Source: an uncultured Thalassolituus sp. (GTDB taxonomy: Bacteria; Pseudomonadota; Gammaproteobacteria; Pseudomonadales; Oceanobacteraceae). From it: a DNA stretch of 11,398 nucleotides. Below are positions 1-7,316 of the stretch, piece after piece. Location of the stretch: assembly GCA_913054055.1 (NCBI GenBank), contig CAJXIT010000082.1:1-11398 (forward strand), written 5' to 3'. Every line of letters begins with the position of its first letter. The first letter of the stretch is position 1. The position numbers and the translations under genes were made by a program. The notes below the pieces were generated by a model that ran no database searches, was not told the DNA's origin, and saw only the letters and a list, made by a program, of their open reading frames with translations.

Positions 1-89
1 AATCAAACTTTATTTAAAGCCTATAACTCTATATAACAAAAATTCAGTCCTTAACAAGGTATAACACCCCATAGCTCTGCAACTGACAT

Positions 90-127
90 AAAAAAACCCG
101 CACCATTAACAATGATGAGGGTTTTTT
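90..127 (-). terminator. Intrinsic terminator of the atp operon (potentially bidirectional)
   Basis: Read on the minus strand, this begins 28 nt past the atpC stop codon. It has a run of A, a CCC/GGG stem base (119-121 with 97-99), one mismatch, then seven further pairs (one of them G-U) closing a GTT loop. A run of seven T follows (complement of 90-96). Because an A-run precedes and a T-run follows the stem on either strand, it could also stop transcription entering from the left. It marks the end of the nine-gene atp transcription unit. No gene is recognised between it and the left window edge. Confidence 0.9.
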
Positions 128-155
128 CTTTGAGCTTTGAAAATCTAACTAAAGA

Positions 156-584
156 TTAACGATTGCCCAATTTCTCACGGATCTGCTGCAGAGTACGAAT
201 CTGTGCAGAGGCTTCCGCTAGCTGTGCAGCTGCACGTGAGTAATCAAAGTCACCAGACTGATTCTCAAGCGCTTGCTCAGCGTGTTTTTGCGCTTCAAGC
301 GCTGCTGCTTCGTCGATGTTGCCAGCACGAACAACGGTATCTGCCAAAACAGTTACACAGTTCGGCTGAACTTCTAAGAAGCCGCCGGATACGTAGAAGA
401 TGTCTTCTTCACCATTCTGTTTTTTAACACGAATGGGGCCCGGTTTAAGAGCAGTTACCAGTGCAGCGTGACCAGGCATAATGCCTAGATCACCTGAATC
501 ACCAGCGGCTACTAGTACTTCAACCAAGCCGGAGAAGATTGCCTCTTCAGCGCTAACGATGTCGCAGTGAATCGTCATTGCCAT
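156..584 (-). CDS. atpC: F1Fo ATP synthase epsilon subunit
   Basis: Epsilon is the small central-stalk subunit of F1. It links gamma to the c-ring and can inhibit ATP hydrolysis through its C-terminal helices. At 142 aa it is close to the usual bacterial length (139 in E. coli). The N-terminal beta-sandwich carries family signatures: AMT-H-D-VSAEE near residues 2-14, GDLGIMPGHAAL near 31-42 and SGGFLEVQP near 66-74. The C-terminal third is an Ala/Glu/Gln-rich helical hairpin. The ATG at 584 is chosen because the MAMT opening matches the family and an AGGAG ribosome site lies 8 nt upstream (593-597), inside the 14-nt gap after atpD. It is the last gene of the operon, followed by a terminator. 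Nothing looks unusual. Confidence 0.98.
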   Translation of the reverse strand: MAMTIHCDIVSAEEAIFSGLVEVLVAAGDSGDLGIMPGHAALVTALKPGPIRVKKQNGEEDIFYVSGGFLEVQPNCVTVLADTVVRAGNIDEAAALEAQKHAEQALENQSGDFDYSRAAAQLAEASAQIRTLQQIREKLGNR

Positions 585-598
585 AGCGTTATCTCCTA

Positions 599-1996
599 TT
601 AAAGGTTTTTAGCCTTTTCGATTGCTTCATCGATGGTACCTACCATGTAGAACGCTTGTTCTGGTAGTGCATCGAATTCACCATCTAGTAAGCCTTTAAA
701 GCCACGGATTGTTTCTTTAAGAGAAACGTATTTACCAGGTGCACCAGTAAAGATTTCCGCAACAAAGAACGGCTGAGATAAGAACTTCTCGATCTTACGA
801 GCACGAGATACAGTTTGCTTATCTTCTTCAGACAGCTCGTCCATACCAAGGATGGCGATGATGTCTTTCAGTTCTTTATAACGCTGCAATACAGTTTGAA
901 CGCCACGAGCGCAGTCGTAGTGTTCTTGACCAATTACTAGAGGATCTAACTGACGAGAGGTAGAGTCTAGTGGGTCGATTGCAGGGTAAATACCTTTAGA
1001 AGCGATTTCACGAGACAGAGATACAGTTGAGTCCAAGTGAGCAAAAGTTGTTGCTGGGCTTGGATCCGTCATATCATCCGCAGGTACGTATACCGCTTGT
1101 ACAGATGTGATCGAACCTTGCTTAGTAGATGTGATACGTTCCTGAAGAACACCCATCTCTTCTGCAAGTGTAGGCTGGTAACCTACCGCTGAAGGCATAC
1201 GGCCTAGAAGTGCTGATACTTCTGTTCCCGCAAGTGTGTAACGGTAGATGTTATCTACGAAAAGTAGAACGTCTTTACCTTCGTCACGGAATTTCTCAGC
1301 CATAGTTAGACCAGTTAACGCTACGCGTAAACGGTTACCAGGAGGCTCATTCATTTGTCCGTAAACCATTGCTACTTTTGATTTAACTTTGTCGTCTAGG
1401 TCTACAACACCAGACTCAGCCATTTCGTAGTAGAAATCGTTACCTTCACGAGTACGCTCACCAACACCAGCGAATACAGATAAACCTGAGTGCGCTTTTG
1501 CGATGTTGTTGATTAATTCCATCATGTTTACAGTTTTACCAACACCGGCACCACCGAATAAACCTACTTTACCACCCTTAGCGAATGGGCAAACTAGATC
1601 AATTACTTTGATACCTGTCTCAAGTAGATCTGAAGACATGCTTTGTTCGGCGAATGTAGGCGGCTTACGGTGGATAGAAGAAACTTCTTTCTCACCAATT
1701 TCACCACATTCATCGATAGGACGTCCAAGAACGTCCATGATGCGACCTAGCGTTTCAATACCTACTGGTACTTGAATCGGCTGGTCTGTGTTTGTTGCTA
1801 CTAATCCGCGCTTTAGGCCCTCTGTAGAACCCATTGCGATGGTACGAACGATACCGTCGCCTAGCTGTTGTTGAACTTCAAGCGTAATTTCTCCGCCTTC
1901 AACTTTAAGCGCGTCATATACTTTTGGTACTGAATCACGTGGGAATTCCACATCGATTACAGCGCCGATGATCTGTACGACCTTTCCGCTACTCAT
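599..1996 (-). CDS. atpD: F1Fo ATP synthase beta subunit (catalytic)
   Basis: Beta is the catalytic subunit of F1, making ATP from ADP and phosphate at three alpha/beta interfaces on the cytoplasmic face of the membrane. The 465-aa protein has an N-terminal beta-barrel (about 1-75). Its nucleotide-binding core has the Walker A motif GGAGVGKT (148-155; Lys154), GERTREGND (179-187; Glu180 is the catalytic glutamate by alignment with E. coli Glu181) and Walker B LLFVDN (244-249). The C-terminal DELSEED lever (386-392) contacts gamma and epsilon. The ATG at 1996 has an AGAGGA site about 8 nt upstream in the 36-nt gap after atpG. Recalled against E. coli AtpD, there is a roughly seven-residue insertion around residues 194-207, just before VYGQMNEPPG. 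This is a surface-loop difference, not damage. Confidence 0.99.
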   Translation of the reverse strand: MSSGKVVQIIGAVIDVEFPRDSVPKVYDALKVEGGEITLEVQQQLGDGIVRTIAMGSTEGLKRGLVATNTDQPIQVPVGIETLGRIMDVLGRPIDECGEIGEKEVSSIHRKPPTFAEQSMSSDLLETGIKVIDLVCPFAKGGKVGLFGGAGVGKTVNMMELINNIAKAHSGLSVFAGVGERTREGNDFYYEMAESGVVDLDDKVKSKVAMVYGQMNEPPGNRLRVALTGLTMAEKFRDEGKDVLLFVDNIYRYTLAGTEVSALLGRMPSAVGYQPTLAEEMGVLQERITSTKQGSITSVQAVYVPADDMTDPSPATTFAHLDSTVSLSREIASKGIYPAIDPLDSTSRQLDPLVIGQEHYDCARGVQTVLQRYKELKDIIAILGMDELSEEDKQTVSRARKIEKFLSQPFFVAEIFTGAPGKYVSLKETIRGFKGLLDGEFDALPEQAFYMVGTIDEAIEKAKNL

Positions 1997-2032
1997 TGTT
2001 AAAATCCTCTAATAAACCTTAAATCTGCAAGC

Positions 2033-2893
2033 TTATACCGCTGCAGCACCACTACAGATCTCTGAGATCTCTTGTGTAATTGCCGCTTGACGAGCCTTGT
2101 TGTACAACAAGTTCAAGTCTTTGATGAAGTCGCCAGCATTGTCTGTTGCGGCTTTCATCGCCAACATACGTGCAGCCATCTCACACGCTGTATTTTCTAC
2201 AGCTGCTTGATAAACCTGAGACTCGATGTAACGAACCAACATGTCGCTAAGCAATTGCTCTGCGTCTGGCTCGTAAATGTAATCCCAGTGGCCACTTAAT
2301 ACTTCGTCTTCTTCAGCTTCAAGCGGTAGAAGTTGTCTAACTGTTGGCTTTTGCGTCATGGTGTTAACAAAATCGTTACTCGCTAGATATAAACGGTCAA
2401 TTTCGCCGTTATCAAATGCATCTAACATCACCTTAACGCTACCGACTAAATCGTTAACTTCTGGCGCATCACCTATTTGGGTTTTTGCTGCAACAACGTT
2501 ACCACCGAAGCTGTTGAAAAAAGATACGCCTTTCTGGCCAATGGCACAGATATCCACTTCGATTTTATCGTTGTGAAGTTTTTGCATATCTTTGGTCAAG
2601 CTACGTAGCAAGTTGGTGTTCAAACCACCACACAGGCCGCGATCAGAAGTCACTACGATGTAGCCAACGCGTTTTACTTCTCGCTCTTGCAGATAGGTAT
2701 GACGGTATTCACTTGTAGCATTAGCCATGTGGCCAACTACCGCGCGGATACGCTCAGCATATGGACGGCTGGCTGCCATACGATCCTGCGCTTTGCGCAT
2801 TTTCGAGGCTGCTACCATTTCCATTGCAGAGGTGATCTTTTGCGTATTCTGAATACTGCCGATCTTCTGCTTTATCTCTTTACCGACTGCCAT
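2033..2893 (-). CDS. atpG: F1Fo ATP synthase gamma subunit
   Basis: Gamma is the rotating central shaft that drives conformational change in the alpha/beta hexamer. The 286-aa length is essentially that of E. coli (287). The N-terminal helix carries the family pattern K-KI-SI-NTQKIT-AM-MVAASKM (residues 8-32). SDRGLCGGLN (83-92) is the conserved loop in the alpha/beta fold domain, and the C-terminal helix NKARQAAITQEISEI (265-279) enters the hexamer. The ATG at 2893 has an AAGGGG ribosome site about 10 nt upstream. The 48-nt gap to atpA contains two short hairpins, listed separately, which could lower gamma translation relative to alpha and beta. That role is inference, in line with the 1:3 stoichiometry. 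Confidence 0.98.
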   Translation of the reverse strand: MAVGKEIKQKIGSIQNTQKITSAMEMVAASKMRKAQDRMAASRPYAERIRAVVGHMANATSEYRHTYLQEREVKRVGYIVVTSDRGLCGGLNTNLLRSLTKDMQKLHNDKIEVDICAIGQKGVSFFNSFGGNVVAAKTQIGDAPEVNDLVGSVKVMLDAFDNGEIDRLYLASNDFVNTMTQKPTVRQLLPLEAEEDEVLSGHWDYIYEPDAEQLLSDMLVRYIESQVYQAAVENTACEMAARMLAMKAATDNAGDFIKDLNLLYNKARQAAITQEISEICSGAAAV

Positions 2894-2916
2894 AATGACT
2901 GCCCCTTTTATCTAGC

Positions 2917-2946
2917 TCGGCGAACCGACTAAGCCAAAGGCTTAGT
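2917..2946 (-). other. Paired hairpins at the atpA/atpG junction
   Basis: On the minus strand an 8-bp perfect stem with a three-base loop (2928-2935 pairs with 2939-2946) spans the atpA stop codon at 2942-2944. It is followed directly by a 4-bp stem with a TTCG loop (2917-2920 with 2925-2928). There is no T-run, so this is not an intrinsic terminator. The structures sit about 24 nt before the atpG start and just ahead of its ribosome site. They could affect intercistronic mRNA stability or atpG translation. The structure is seen; the role is inferred. Confidence 0.45.
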
Positions 2947-4486
2947 AAGTTTGAGTTGCCTTAAATTTCTCTAACAAGTCTTTAAGACCGTTTTTCTCAT
3001 CGTCGCCGAACTTGCCAGCGCCATTGATAAGATCAACAAGATCTTTGAACTCAGCCTGAGCGTAAGATAAAAGTGCAGCTTCAAAATCTGCAATCTTTTC
3101 TATCGCCACATCTTTTAGATGACCTTCGTTTGCTGCGTATAGCATGATCGCCATTTCAGCAACAGACATTGGCGCGTACTGTTTCTGCTTCATTAGTTCA
3201 GTAACAGTTTTACCGTGCTCTAGCTGTGCACGAGTTGCGTCATCTAGGTCAGATGCAAATGCTGCGAAAGCAGCCAATTCGCGGTACTGAGCCAATGCGA
3301 TACGAATACCACCACCTAACTTAGAGATGATCTTAGTTTGTGCTGAACCACCAACACGAGATACCGAGATACCCGCGTTCATCGCAGGACGAATACCAGC
3401 GTTGAATAGGTTAGTTTCTAAGAAGATCTGACCATCAGTAATGGAAATTACGTTTGTAGGTACGAACGCAGATACGTCACCACCTTGAGTTTCAATGATA
3501 GGTAACGCAGTTAAAGAACCGGTTTGACCTTTCACTTCACCGTTAGTGAACTGTTCTACGTAGTCAGCGTTTACACGCGCTGCACGTTCTAGTAGACGAG
3601 AGTGCAAGTAGAATACGTCACCAGGGTATGCTTCACGACCAGGAGGACGTTTCAATAGCAATGAAATTTGACGGTAAGCCCAAGCTTGTTTAGTCAAATC
3701 ATCATATACGATTAGAGCGTCTTCACCGCGGTCACGGAAGTATTCACCCATTGCACAACCAGCATAAGCAGAGATGAACTGCATAGAAGCAGGATCAGAT
3801 GCAGAAGCGGCTACGATAATGGTGTTTTCCATTGCGCCGTGCTCTTCTAATTTACGAACAACGTTCGCAATTGAAGATTGCTTCTGACCGATGGCTACGT
3901 ATACACACTTAATGCCAGAGTCTTTTTGGTTAATGATCGCATCGATCGCTAACGCTGTTTTACCAGTCTGACGGTCGCCGATGATTAGCTCACGCTGACC
4001 ACGACCAACAGGAACCATGGCATCTACTGATTTGTAACCAGTTTGTACCGGCTGATCAACACTTTTACGTGCGATTACGCCTGGTGCAATACGTTCTACC
4101 GGAGTAGAGCATGATGCTTCGATTGGACCTTTACCATCAATTGGGTTACCAAGAGCATCAACAACACGGCCAAGTAGTTCTGGACCAGTTGGTACTTCAA
4201 GGATACGACCAGTACAACGAGCCTTTTGGCCTTCTTGTAGTGGTAGGTAATCACCCATAACGATCGCGCCCACAGAATCTTGCTCTAAGTTAAGAGCCAT
4301 TCCGTATAGACCGCCGTCAAATTCAATCATTTCGCCGTACATTACGTCGGCAAGACCGTGAATACGCACGATACCGTCAGATACAGAAACAATTGTACCT
4401 TCGGTGCGCGCTTCTGAAGTCACATCAAGATTGTCGATGCGCTTCTTAATCACTTCGCTTATTTCGCTAGGATTTAATTGTTGCAT
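2942..4486 (-). CDS. atpA: F1Fo ATP synthase alpha subunit
   Basis: Alpha is the non-catalytic nucleotide-binding subunit of the F1 hexamer and supplies the arginine finger to the beta catalytic site. It is 514 aa against 513 in E. coli. Features in order are the N-terminal helix that meets delta (LNPSEISEVIKKRI, 4-17), the beta-barrel, Walker A GDRQTGKT (170-177; Lys176), Walker B LIVYDD (258-263), the PPGREAYPGDVFYLHSRLLERA stretch (281-302), and SVSRVGGSAQ with the arginine finger Arg377 (E. coli Arg376). The helical C-terminal domain follows. The ATG at 4486 has AGGGA 5-6 nt upstream, within a 16-nt gap after atpH. No anomaly was seen. Confidence 0.99.
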   Translation of the reverse strand: MQQLNPSEISEVIKKRIDNLDVTSEARTEGTIVSVSDGIVRIHGLADVMYGEMIEFDGGLYGMALNLEQDSVGAIVMGDYLPLQEGQKARCTGRILEVPTGPELLGRVVDALGNPIDGKGPIEASCSTPVERIAPGVIARKSVDQPVQTGYKSVDAMVPVGRGQRELIIGDRQTGKTALAIDAIINQKDSGIKCVYVAIGQKQSSIANVVRKLEEHGAMENTIIVAASASDPASMQFISAYAGCAMGEYFRDRGEDALIVYDDLTKQAWAYRQISLLLKRPPGREAYPGDVFYLHSRLLERAARVNADYVEQFTNGEVKGQTGSLTALPIIETQGGDVSAFVPTNVISITDGQIFLETNLFNAGIRPAMNAGISVSRVGGSAQTKIISKLGGGIRIALAQYRELAAFAAFASDLDDATRAQLEHGKTVTELMKQKQYAPMSVAEMAIMLYAANEGHLKDVAIEKIADFEAALLSYAQAEFKDLVDLINGAGKFGDDEKNGLKDLLEKFKATQTY

Positions 4487-4502
4487 ATTTATCCCTATAA
4501 AC

Positions 4503-5039
4503 TCAGGAGTTCATTGCTTCCGCTAACTTAGTTAACTTACCACGTACTGTGCCGTCGATTACCATGTCACCCGCGCGGATGATGGCACCACCAACTAATG
4601 TTTCATCAACAATAGTTGTTACACGTACGTCTTTAGCAAGTTTTGCTTTGAGAGCGTCAGTTAATTTTTGCTTGGATTCGTCGCTTACTTCAAAAGCCGA
4701 GATGATTTCTACATCTACTGCTTTTTCAAGCTCCGCCTTCAAGTGCTCAAATTGTTCTAAAATTTGCGGTAATAGCGGAAGACGTTTGTTTTCCGCTAAA
4801 ACGCTAACCAGGTTTTTACCCGCTGCGTTTAATTTATCACCACAAACATCAATCAATGTTTGAGCTTGCTGTTCGCCAGTAAAAGCAGGGTGTGATAACA
4901 CTTTACCCATGTCTTCGTTCTGAACGACTTCGCTGGTTGTTACTAACATGTCTGACCATGCTTTTACTTCACCAGCGTCGACAGCTGCTTGGAAGGCTGC
5001 TTTCGCGTATGGACGAGCCAATGTTGAAAGTTCAGCCAT
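4503..5039 (-). CDS. atpH: F1Fo ATP synthase delta subunit
   Basis: Delta is the peripheral-stalk subunit that joins the top of F1 (alpha N-termini) to the b-subunit dimer. It is 178 aa, the usual bacterial length. The N-terminal helical domain starts at the typical LARPYAKAAF (residues 7-16). LAENKRL at 81-87 and the C-terminal signature GGAIIRAGDMVIDGTVRGKL at 150-169 are the standard OSCP/delta patterns. The ATG at 5039 is supported by GAGG 8 nt upstream, lying in the 12-nt gap after atpF. Its TGA stop is 16 nt before atpA, so the two are probably translationally coupled. Confidence 0.97.
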   Translation of the reverse strand: MAELSTLARPYAKAAFQAAVDAGEVKAWSDMLVTTSEVVQNEDMGKVLSHPAFTGEQQAQTLIDVCGDKLNAAGKNLVSVLAENKRLPLLPQILEQFEHLKAELEKAVDVEIISAFEVSDESKQKLTDALKAKLAKDVRVTTIVDETLVGGAIIRAGDMVIDGTVRGKLTKLAEAMNS

Positions 5040-5051
5040 GGTAAACCTCGC

Positions 5052-5522
5052 TTATAGCTCATTCGCCAATTGGTCTAACAAAGCTTCGTGCTTAGTTAAA
5101 TCAACTGAGGTTTCCAGGATTTTCGAAGCGCCGGCTACTGCAAGAGTAGAAACCTGAGTACGTAGGGTTTCTTTTGCACGGTTAACTTCTTGATCAATTT
5201 CTGCTTGAGCAGCCACTTTAATGCGATCGCCTTCTTGAGAAGCAGTTTCTTTTGCTTCATCAATGATTTGGCTAGCGCGCTTGTTAGCTTGCTCAATGAT
5301 CTGCGCTGCTTGCTCTTTGGCTTCACGTAATTGAGAACCGGCTTTTTCTTGAGCCAATTTCAAATCACGTTCTGCACGGTTAGCAGCATCAAGACCATCT
5401 GCAATTTTCTTAGCACGTTCTTGCATTGCATTGATTAGCGGAGGCCAAACAAATTTCATGCAGAAAGCTACGAAAACAGCAAAGGCGATGATCTGGCCGA
5501 TCAGAGTCAAATTTATATTCAC
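5052..5522 (-). CDS. atpF: F1Fo ATP synthase b subunit (GTG start)
   Basis: Subunit b dimerises to form the peripheral stator stalk between subunit a and delta/F1. The 156-aa length is identical to E. coli b. There is one N-terminal membrane helix (about 5-25, ending CMKFVWPP), the conserved Arg36 just after it, and then a long Ala/Glu/Lys/Gln-rich helical coil. The coil contains IIEQANKRASQIIDEAK (75-91) and leads to a C-terminal delta-binding part with LAVAGASKIL (127-136). The start codon is GTG at 5522. An AGAGGA ribosome site lies 7 nt upstream and the N-terminus MNINLTLIGQ aligns with E. coli b, which also begins with GTG. The gap after atpE is 37 nt. Confidence 0.97.
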   Translation of the reverse strand: MNINLTLIGQIIAFAVFVAFCMKFVWPPLINAMQERAKKIADGLDAANRAERDLKLAQEKAGSQLREAKEQAAQIIEQANKRASQIIDEAKETASQEGDRIKVAAQAEIDQEVNRAKETLRTQVSTLAVAGASKILETSVDLTKHEALLDQLANEL

Positions 5523-5559
5523 GCCTTAGTCCTCTAGTTCGTTGTGTAAAAAAATAAAA

Positions 5560-5787
5560 TTATTTGTATACAGCGAACATTAGGTAAAGACCAAGACCAA
5601 CACCGATCATTGGAACCGCATCCAATAGACCAGCGATAAGGAACATTTTACCTTGTAGCATTGGAGAAAGTTCAGGCTGACGAGCAGAACCTTCAAGTAA
5701 ACGACCGCCTAAGATACCGAAGCCGATAGCTGTACCTAGTGCGCCAAGACCGATCATGATTGCTGCTGCAATTAAAACCATTTCCAT
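5560..5787 (-). CDS. atpE: F1Fo ATP synthase c subunit (proteolipid ring)
   Basis: Subunit c is the DCCD-binding proteolipid, several copies of which form the rotating membrane ring. The 75-aa protein is two hydrophobic helices (about 3-30 and 47-72) joined by the polar RQP loop (Arg36-Gln37-Pro38). The first helix is Gly/Ala-rich, as needed for tight ring packing. The second has LLDAVPM, giving Asp56 as the ion-carrying carboxylate (E. coli Asp61). An Asp in LDAVPM, without the Glu-Ser/Thr pattern of sodium-type rings, points to proton coupling; this is a family-based inference. The ATG at 5787 has AGGA about 8 nt upstream. A long G-poor leader precedes it, fitting the need for high c-subunit synthesis. 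Confidence 0.98.
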   Translation of the reverse strand: MEMVLIAAAIMIGLGALGTAIGFGILGGRLLEGSARQPELSPMLQGKMFLIAGLLDAVPMIGVGLGLYLMFAVYK

Positions 5788-5877
5788 AGTATTTTCCTAT
5801 TTAAAGTTAAGTTGAAGTTAAAGTTGTATTAACGGTTAAGTTAAAGGTTAAAAAAATCTTTGTTACAAACATATAAA
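5788..5877 (-). promoter_or_regulatory. G-poor repeat-bearing leader of atpE (possible translation enhancer)
   Basis: On the minus strand this 90-nt stretch upstream of atpE is almost free of G and rich in A, T and C. It contains several imperfect copies of an AACTTTAACTT-type motif shortly before the AGGA ribosome site. Such a stretch should stay largely unstructured. In E. coli the atpB/atpE gap holds a known U-rich translational enhancer for the c subunit. Position and composition agree with that role here, but there is no direct sequence match that proves it. Confidence 0.4.
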
Positions 5878-5899
5878 AGCCGCATCAAACGACGCGGCT
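5878..5899 (-). terminator. Intra-operon hairpin after atpB (attenuator-like)
   Basis: Eight nucleotides after the atpB stop, the minus strand forms a 9-bp stem, AGCCGCGTC with GATGCGGCT (one G-T pair), around a GTTT loop. It is followed by TTTTATAT. The stem is GC-rich but the T-run is short and interrupted. Partial termination, or protection of the upstream mRNA from 3' exonucleases, is more likely than full termination, because the essential genes atpE-atpC lie downstream. Confidence 0.5.
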
Positions 5900-5907
5900 A
5901 ATCTATA

Positions 5908-6819
5908 TTAATGGTCTTCGTGAGCCATGCTTAGGTATACGATAGTCAGCATCATAAAGATGAATGCTTGTAGCGTGATAACCAAGATATGGAAAATTGC
6001 CCAACCAAGTTGCAATACACCAGCCAAAGACGCCATTAATAAGCCTGCTGGGAACATTAATGCGATCAAGATGAAGATCATCTCACCTGCATACATGTTA
6101 CCGAACAAACGAAGCGCCAATGAAATTGGCTTAGCGACCAATCCAACAATCTCCAAGAAGAAGTTCACTGGAATAAATAACGCCTGAACGAATGGGTTCT
6201 TAACGTTAAACGGGTGTAGGGTAAGCTCACCAATGAATCCGCCAAAACCTTTTACTTTGATGCTGTAGAAAATCATCAATGCAAATACGGTTAAAGACAT
6301 GCCCATAGTGATGTTTGGATCCGTAGATGGAACCACTTTCATATACGCGTGATGTGGATCCAAGCCAGCTAGATCGTAACCAAGGCCAAATAAGGCAGGA
6401 ATCACGTCTACTGGAATCAAATCCATGGCATTCATCATGAATACCCAAGTAAAAATAGTTAAAGCAAGAGGAGCAACAATAGGATTACGACCGTGGAAAG
6501 ACTCTTTCACAGTGTTATCTACAAACTCGATGATGATTTCTACGAAGTTCTGGAAACCAGAAGGCACGCCAGTGGCGGCTTTCTTTGCTGCTCTCCAGAA
6601 AAGGAACATGATTAATGCACCAAGACCGATAGACCAGAACAAGCTGTCTACGTGAACCGCCCAAAAGCCCATATCAGCAGCTTCAGCTGTGGTTTGTGCA
6701 AGAGTCCAAGAACTCTCTGTCATTACAGTACCATCTGCACGCTCATAACCAGCCGGTAGTTCACCGTAGGTTAAGTTGGTGAGGTGGTGTTTTATGTAGT
6801 CGGTTGAAGAACCCGCCAT
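5908..6819 (-). CDS. atpB: F1Fo ATP synthase a subunit
   Basis: Subunit a forms the two proton half-channels next to the c-ring in the inner membrane. At 303 aa it is longer than E. coli a (271) because of an extended polar N-terminus of about 50 residues. The extension begins SSTDYIKHHLTNLTYGELP, a form also found in Pseudomonas. Membrane helices follow from about residue 58. The essential Arg237 lies in SLALRLFGNMYAGE (233-246; E. coli Arg210), with Asn241 and Glu246 nearby. The last helix carries IFHILVITLQAFIFMMLTIVYLSMA with His277 and Gln284. The ATG at 6819 has only a weak GAGAG ribosome site. The gap after atpI is 24 nt. Confidence 0.98.
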   Translation of the reverse strand: MAGSSTDYIKHHLTNLTYGELPAGYERADGTVMTESSWTLAQTTAEAADMGFWAVHVDSLFWSIGLGALIMFLFWRAAKKAATGVPSGFQNFVEIIIEFVDNTVKESFHGRNPIVAPLALTIFTWVFMMNAMDLIPVDVIPALFGLGYDLAGLDPHHAYMKVVPSTDPNITMGMSLTVFALMIFYSIKVKGFGGFIGELTLHPFNVKNPFVQALFIPVNFFLEIVGLVAKPISLALRLFGNMYAGEMIFILIALMFPAGLLMASLAGVLQLGWAIFHILVITLQAFIFMMLTIVYLSMAHEDH

Positions 6820-6843
6820 AAGTCACTCTCAGTCTCAAAAGGT

Positions 6844-7215
6844 TTATAAATTTGCAATTTTAGATGCGAAAAAGTTAACAGCCTGCACAGCAACAAACGC
6901 ACTGAACAAAGCCAAAAAATCTAACGGGTGTATCAGCTTATAAGCCGCCGCAAAACCAATTGCGGTTAACACCATCTTCCATGTACCGCCCTGATAAAAC
7001 GAACGCAGTACATAACTAACCTGTTGTGCCCCACTGTACTTAAACGCCTTATGTATAAAGTAGGCATTGGGAATGGCACAAATTAATCCGCCGGCTAACG
7101 CGGATATTGCAGCATCTTGACTGCGCAGTAGAAACAATACGGAGATCAACCCGCTCAACCCCAATTGAATAAGGGTGATTCTAAATACTGGAGGGCGCTT
7201 TATGGTGTGACTCAA
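6844..7215 (-). CDS. atpI: AtpI, ATP synthase accessory protein (TTG start)
   Basis: AtpI is a small inner-membrane protein encoded first in many atp operons. It is linked to c-ring assembly and is not part of the final enzyme. The protein has about four hydrophobic helices (13-30, 36-54, 79-95, 97-117 of a 123-aa product) and the family stretch GGLICAIPNAYFIHKAF (42-58). There is no ATG near the N-terminus. I chose the TTG at 7215 because GGAG (7222-7225) lies 6 nt upstream, giving MSHTIKRPPVFRI. The frame stays open to another TTG at 7254, directly after an in-frame stop, but that codon has no ribosome site. The longer form would be 136 aa. Identity is good from sequence and position; the start is less certain. 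Confidence 0.88.
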   Translation of the reverse strand: MSHTIKRPPVFRITLIQLGLSGLISVLFLLRSQDAAISALAGGLICAIPNAYFIHKAFKYSGAQQVSYVLRSFYQGGTWKMVLTAIGFAAAYKLIHPLDFLALFSAFVAVQAVNFFASKIANL

Positions 7216-7221
7216 CGCTGA

Positions 7222-7225
7222 CTCC
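7222..7225 (-). promoter_or_regulatory. Ribosome binding site deciding the atpI start
   Basis: GGAG on the minus strand lies 6 nt before TTG at 7215. The upstream alternatives, TTG at 7227 and TTG at 7254, have no purine-rich site at a workable distance. Confidence 0.6.
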
Positions 7226-7287
7226 AAGAACGATAACGTCCAAACTGCGATCAATTACTAACAAATTGCCAAAAATAGGCGGGCAGA

Positions 7288-7316
7288 ATTATATTGGCTA
7301 TACCGCGCCGCATCAA
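7288..7316 (-). promoter_or_regulatory. Sigma70-type promoter of the atp operon
   Basis: On the minus strand, TTGATG (7311-7316; 4 of 6 to the -35 consensus) is separated by exactly 17 bp from a perfect TATAAT (7288-7293). Transcription would start near 7281, giving a leader of about 65 nt before the chosen atpI start. It is the only strong promoter seen in the gap. The parB terminator lies upstream, so the atp genes need a promoter here. Not tested experimentally. Confidence 0.82.

Noticed and set aside
1..89. Possible start of a downstream gene beyond the atp operon
   Set aside because: Only short AT-rich sequence with no open frame, ribosome site or RNA structure is visible before the window edge.
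2072..2932. Open frames on the plus strand opposite atpG and other atp genes
   Set aside because: They lie antisense to well-conserved genes, have no ribosome sites or family features, and are explained as coding shadows.
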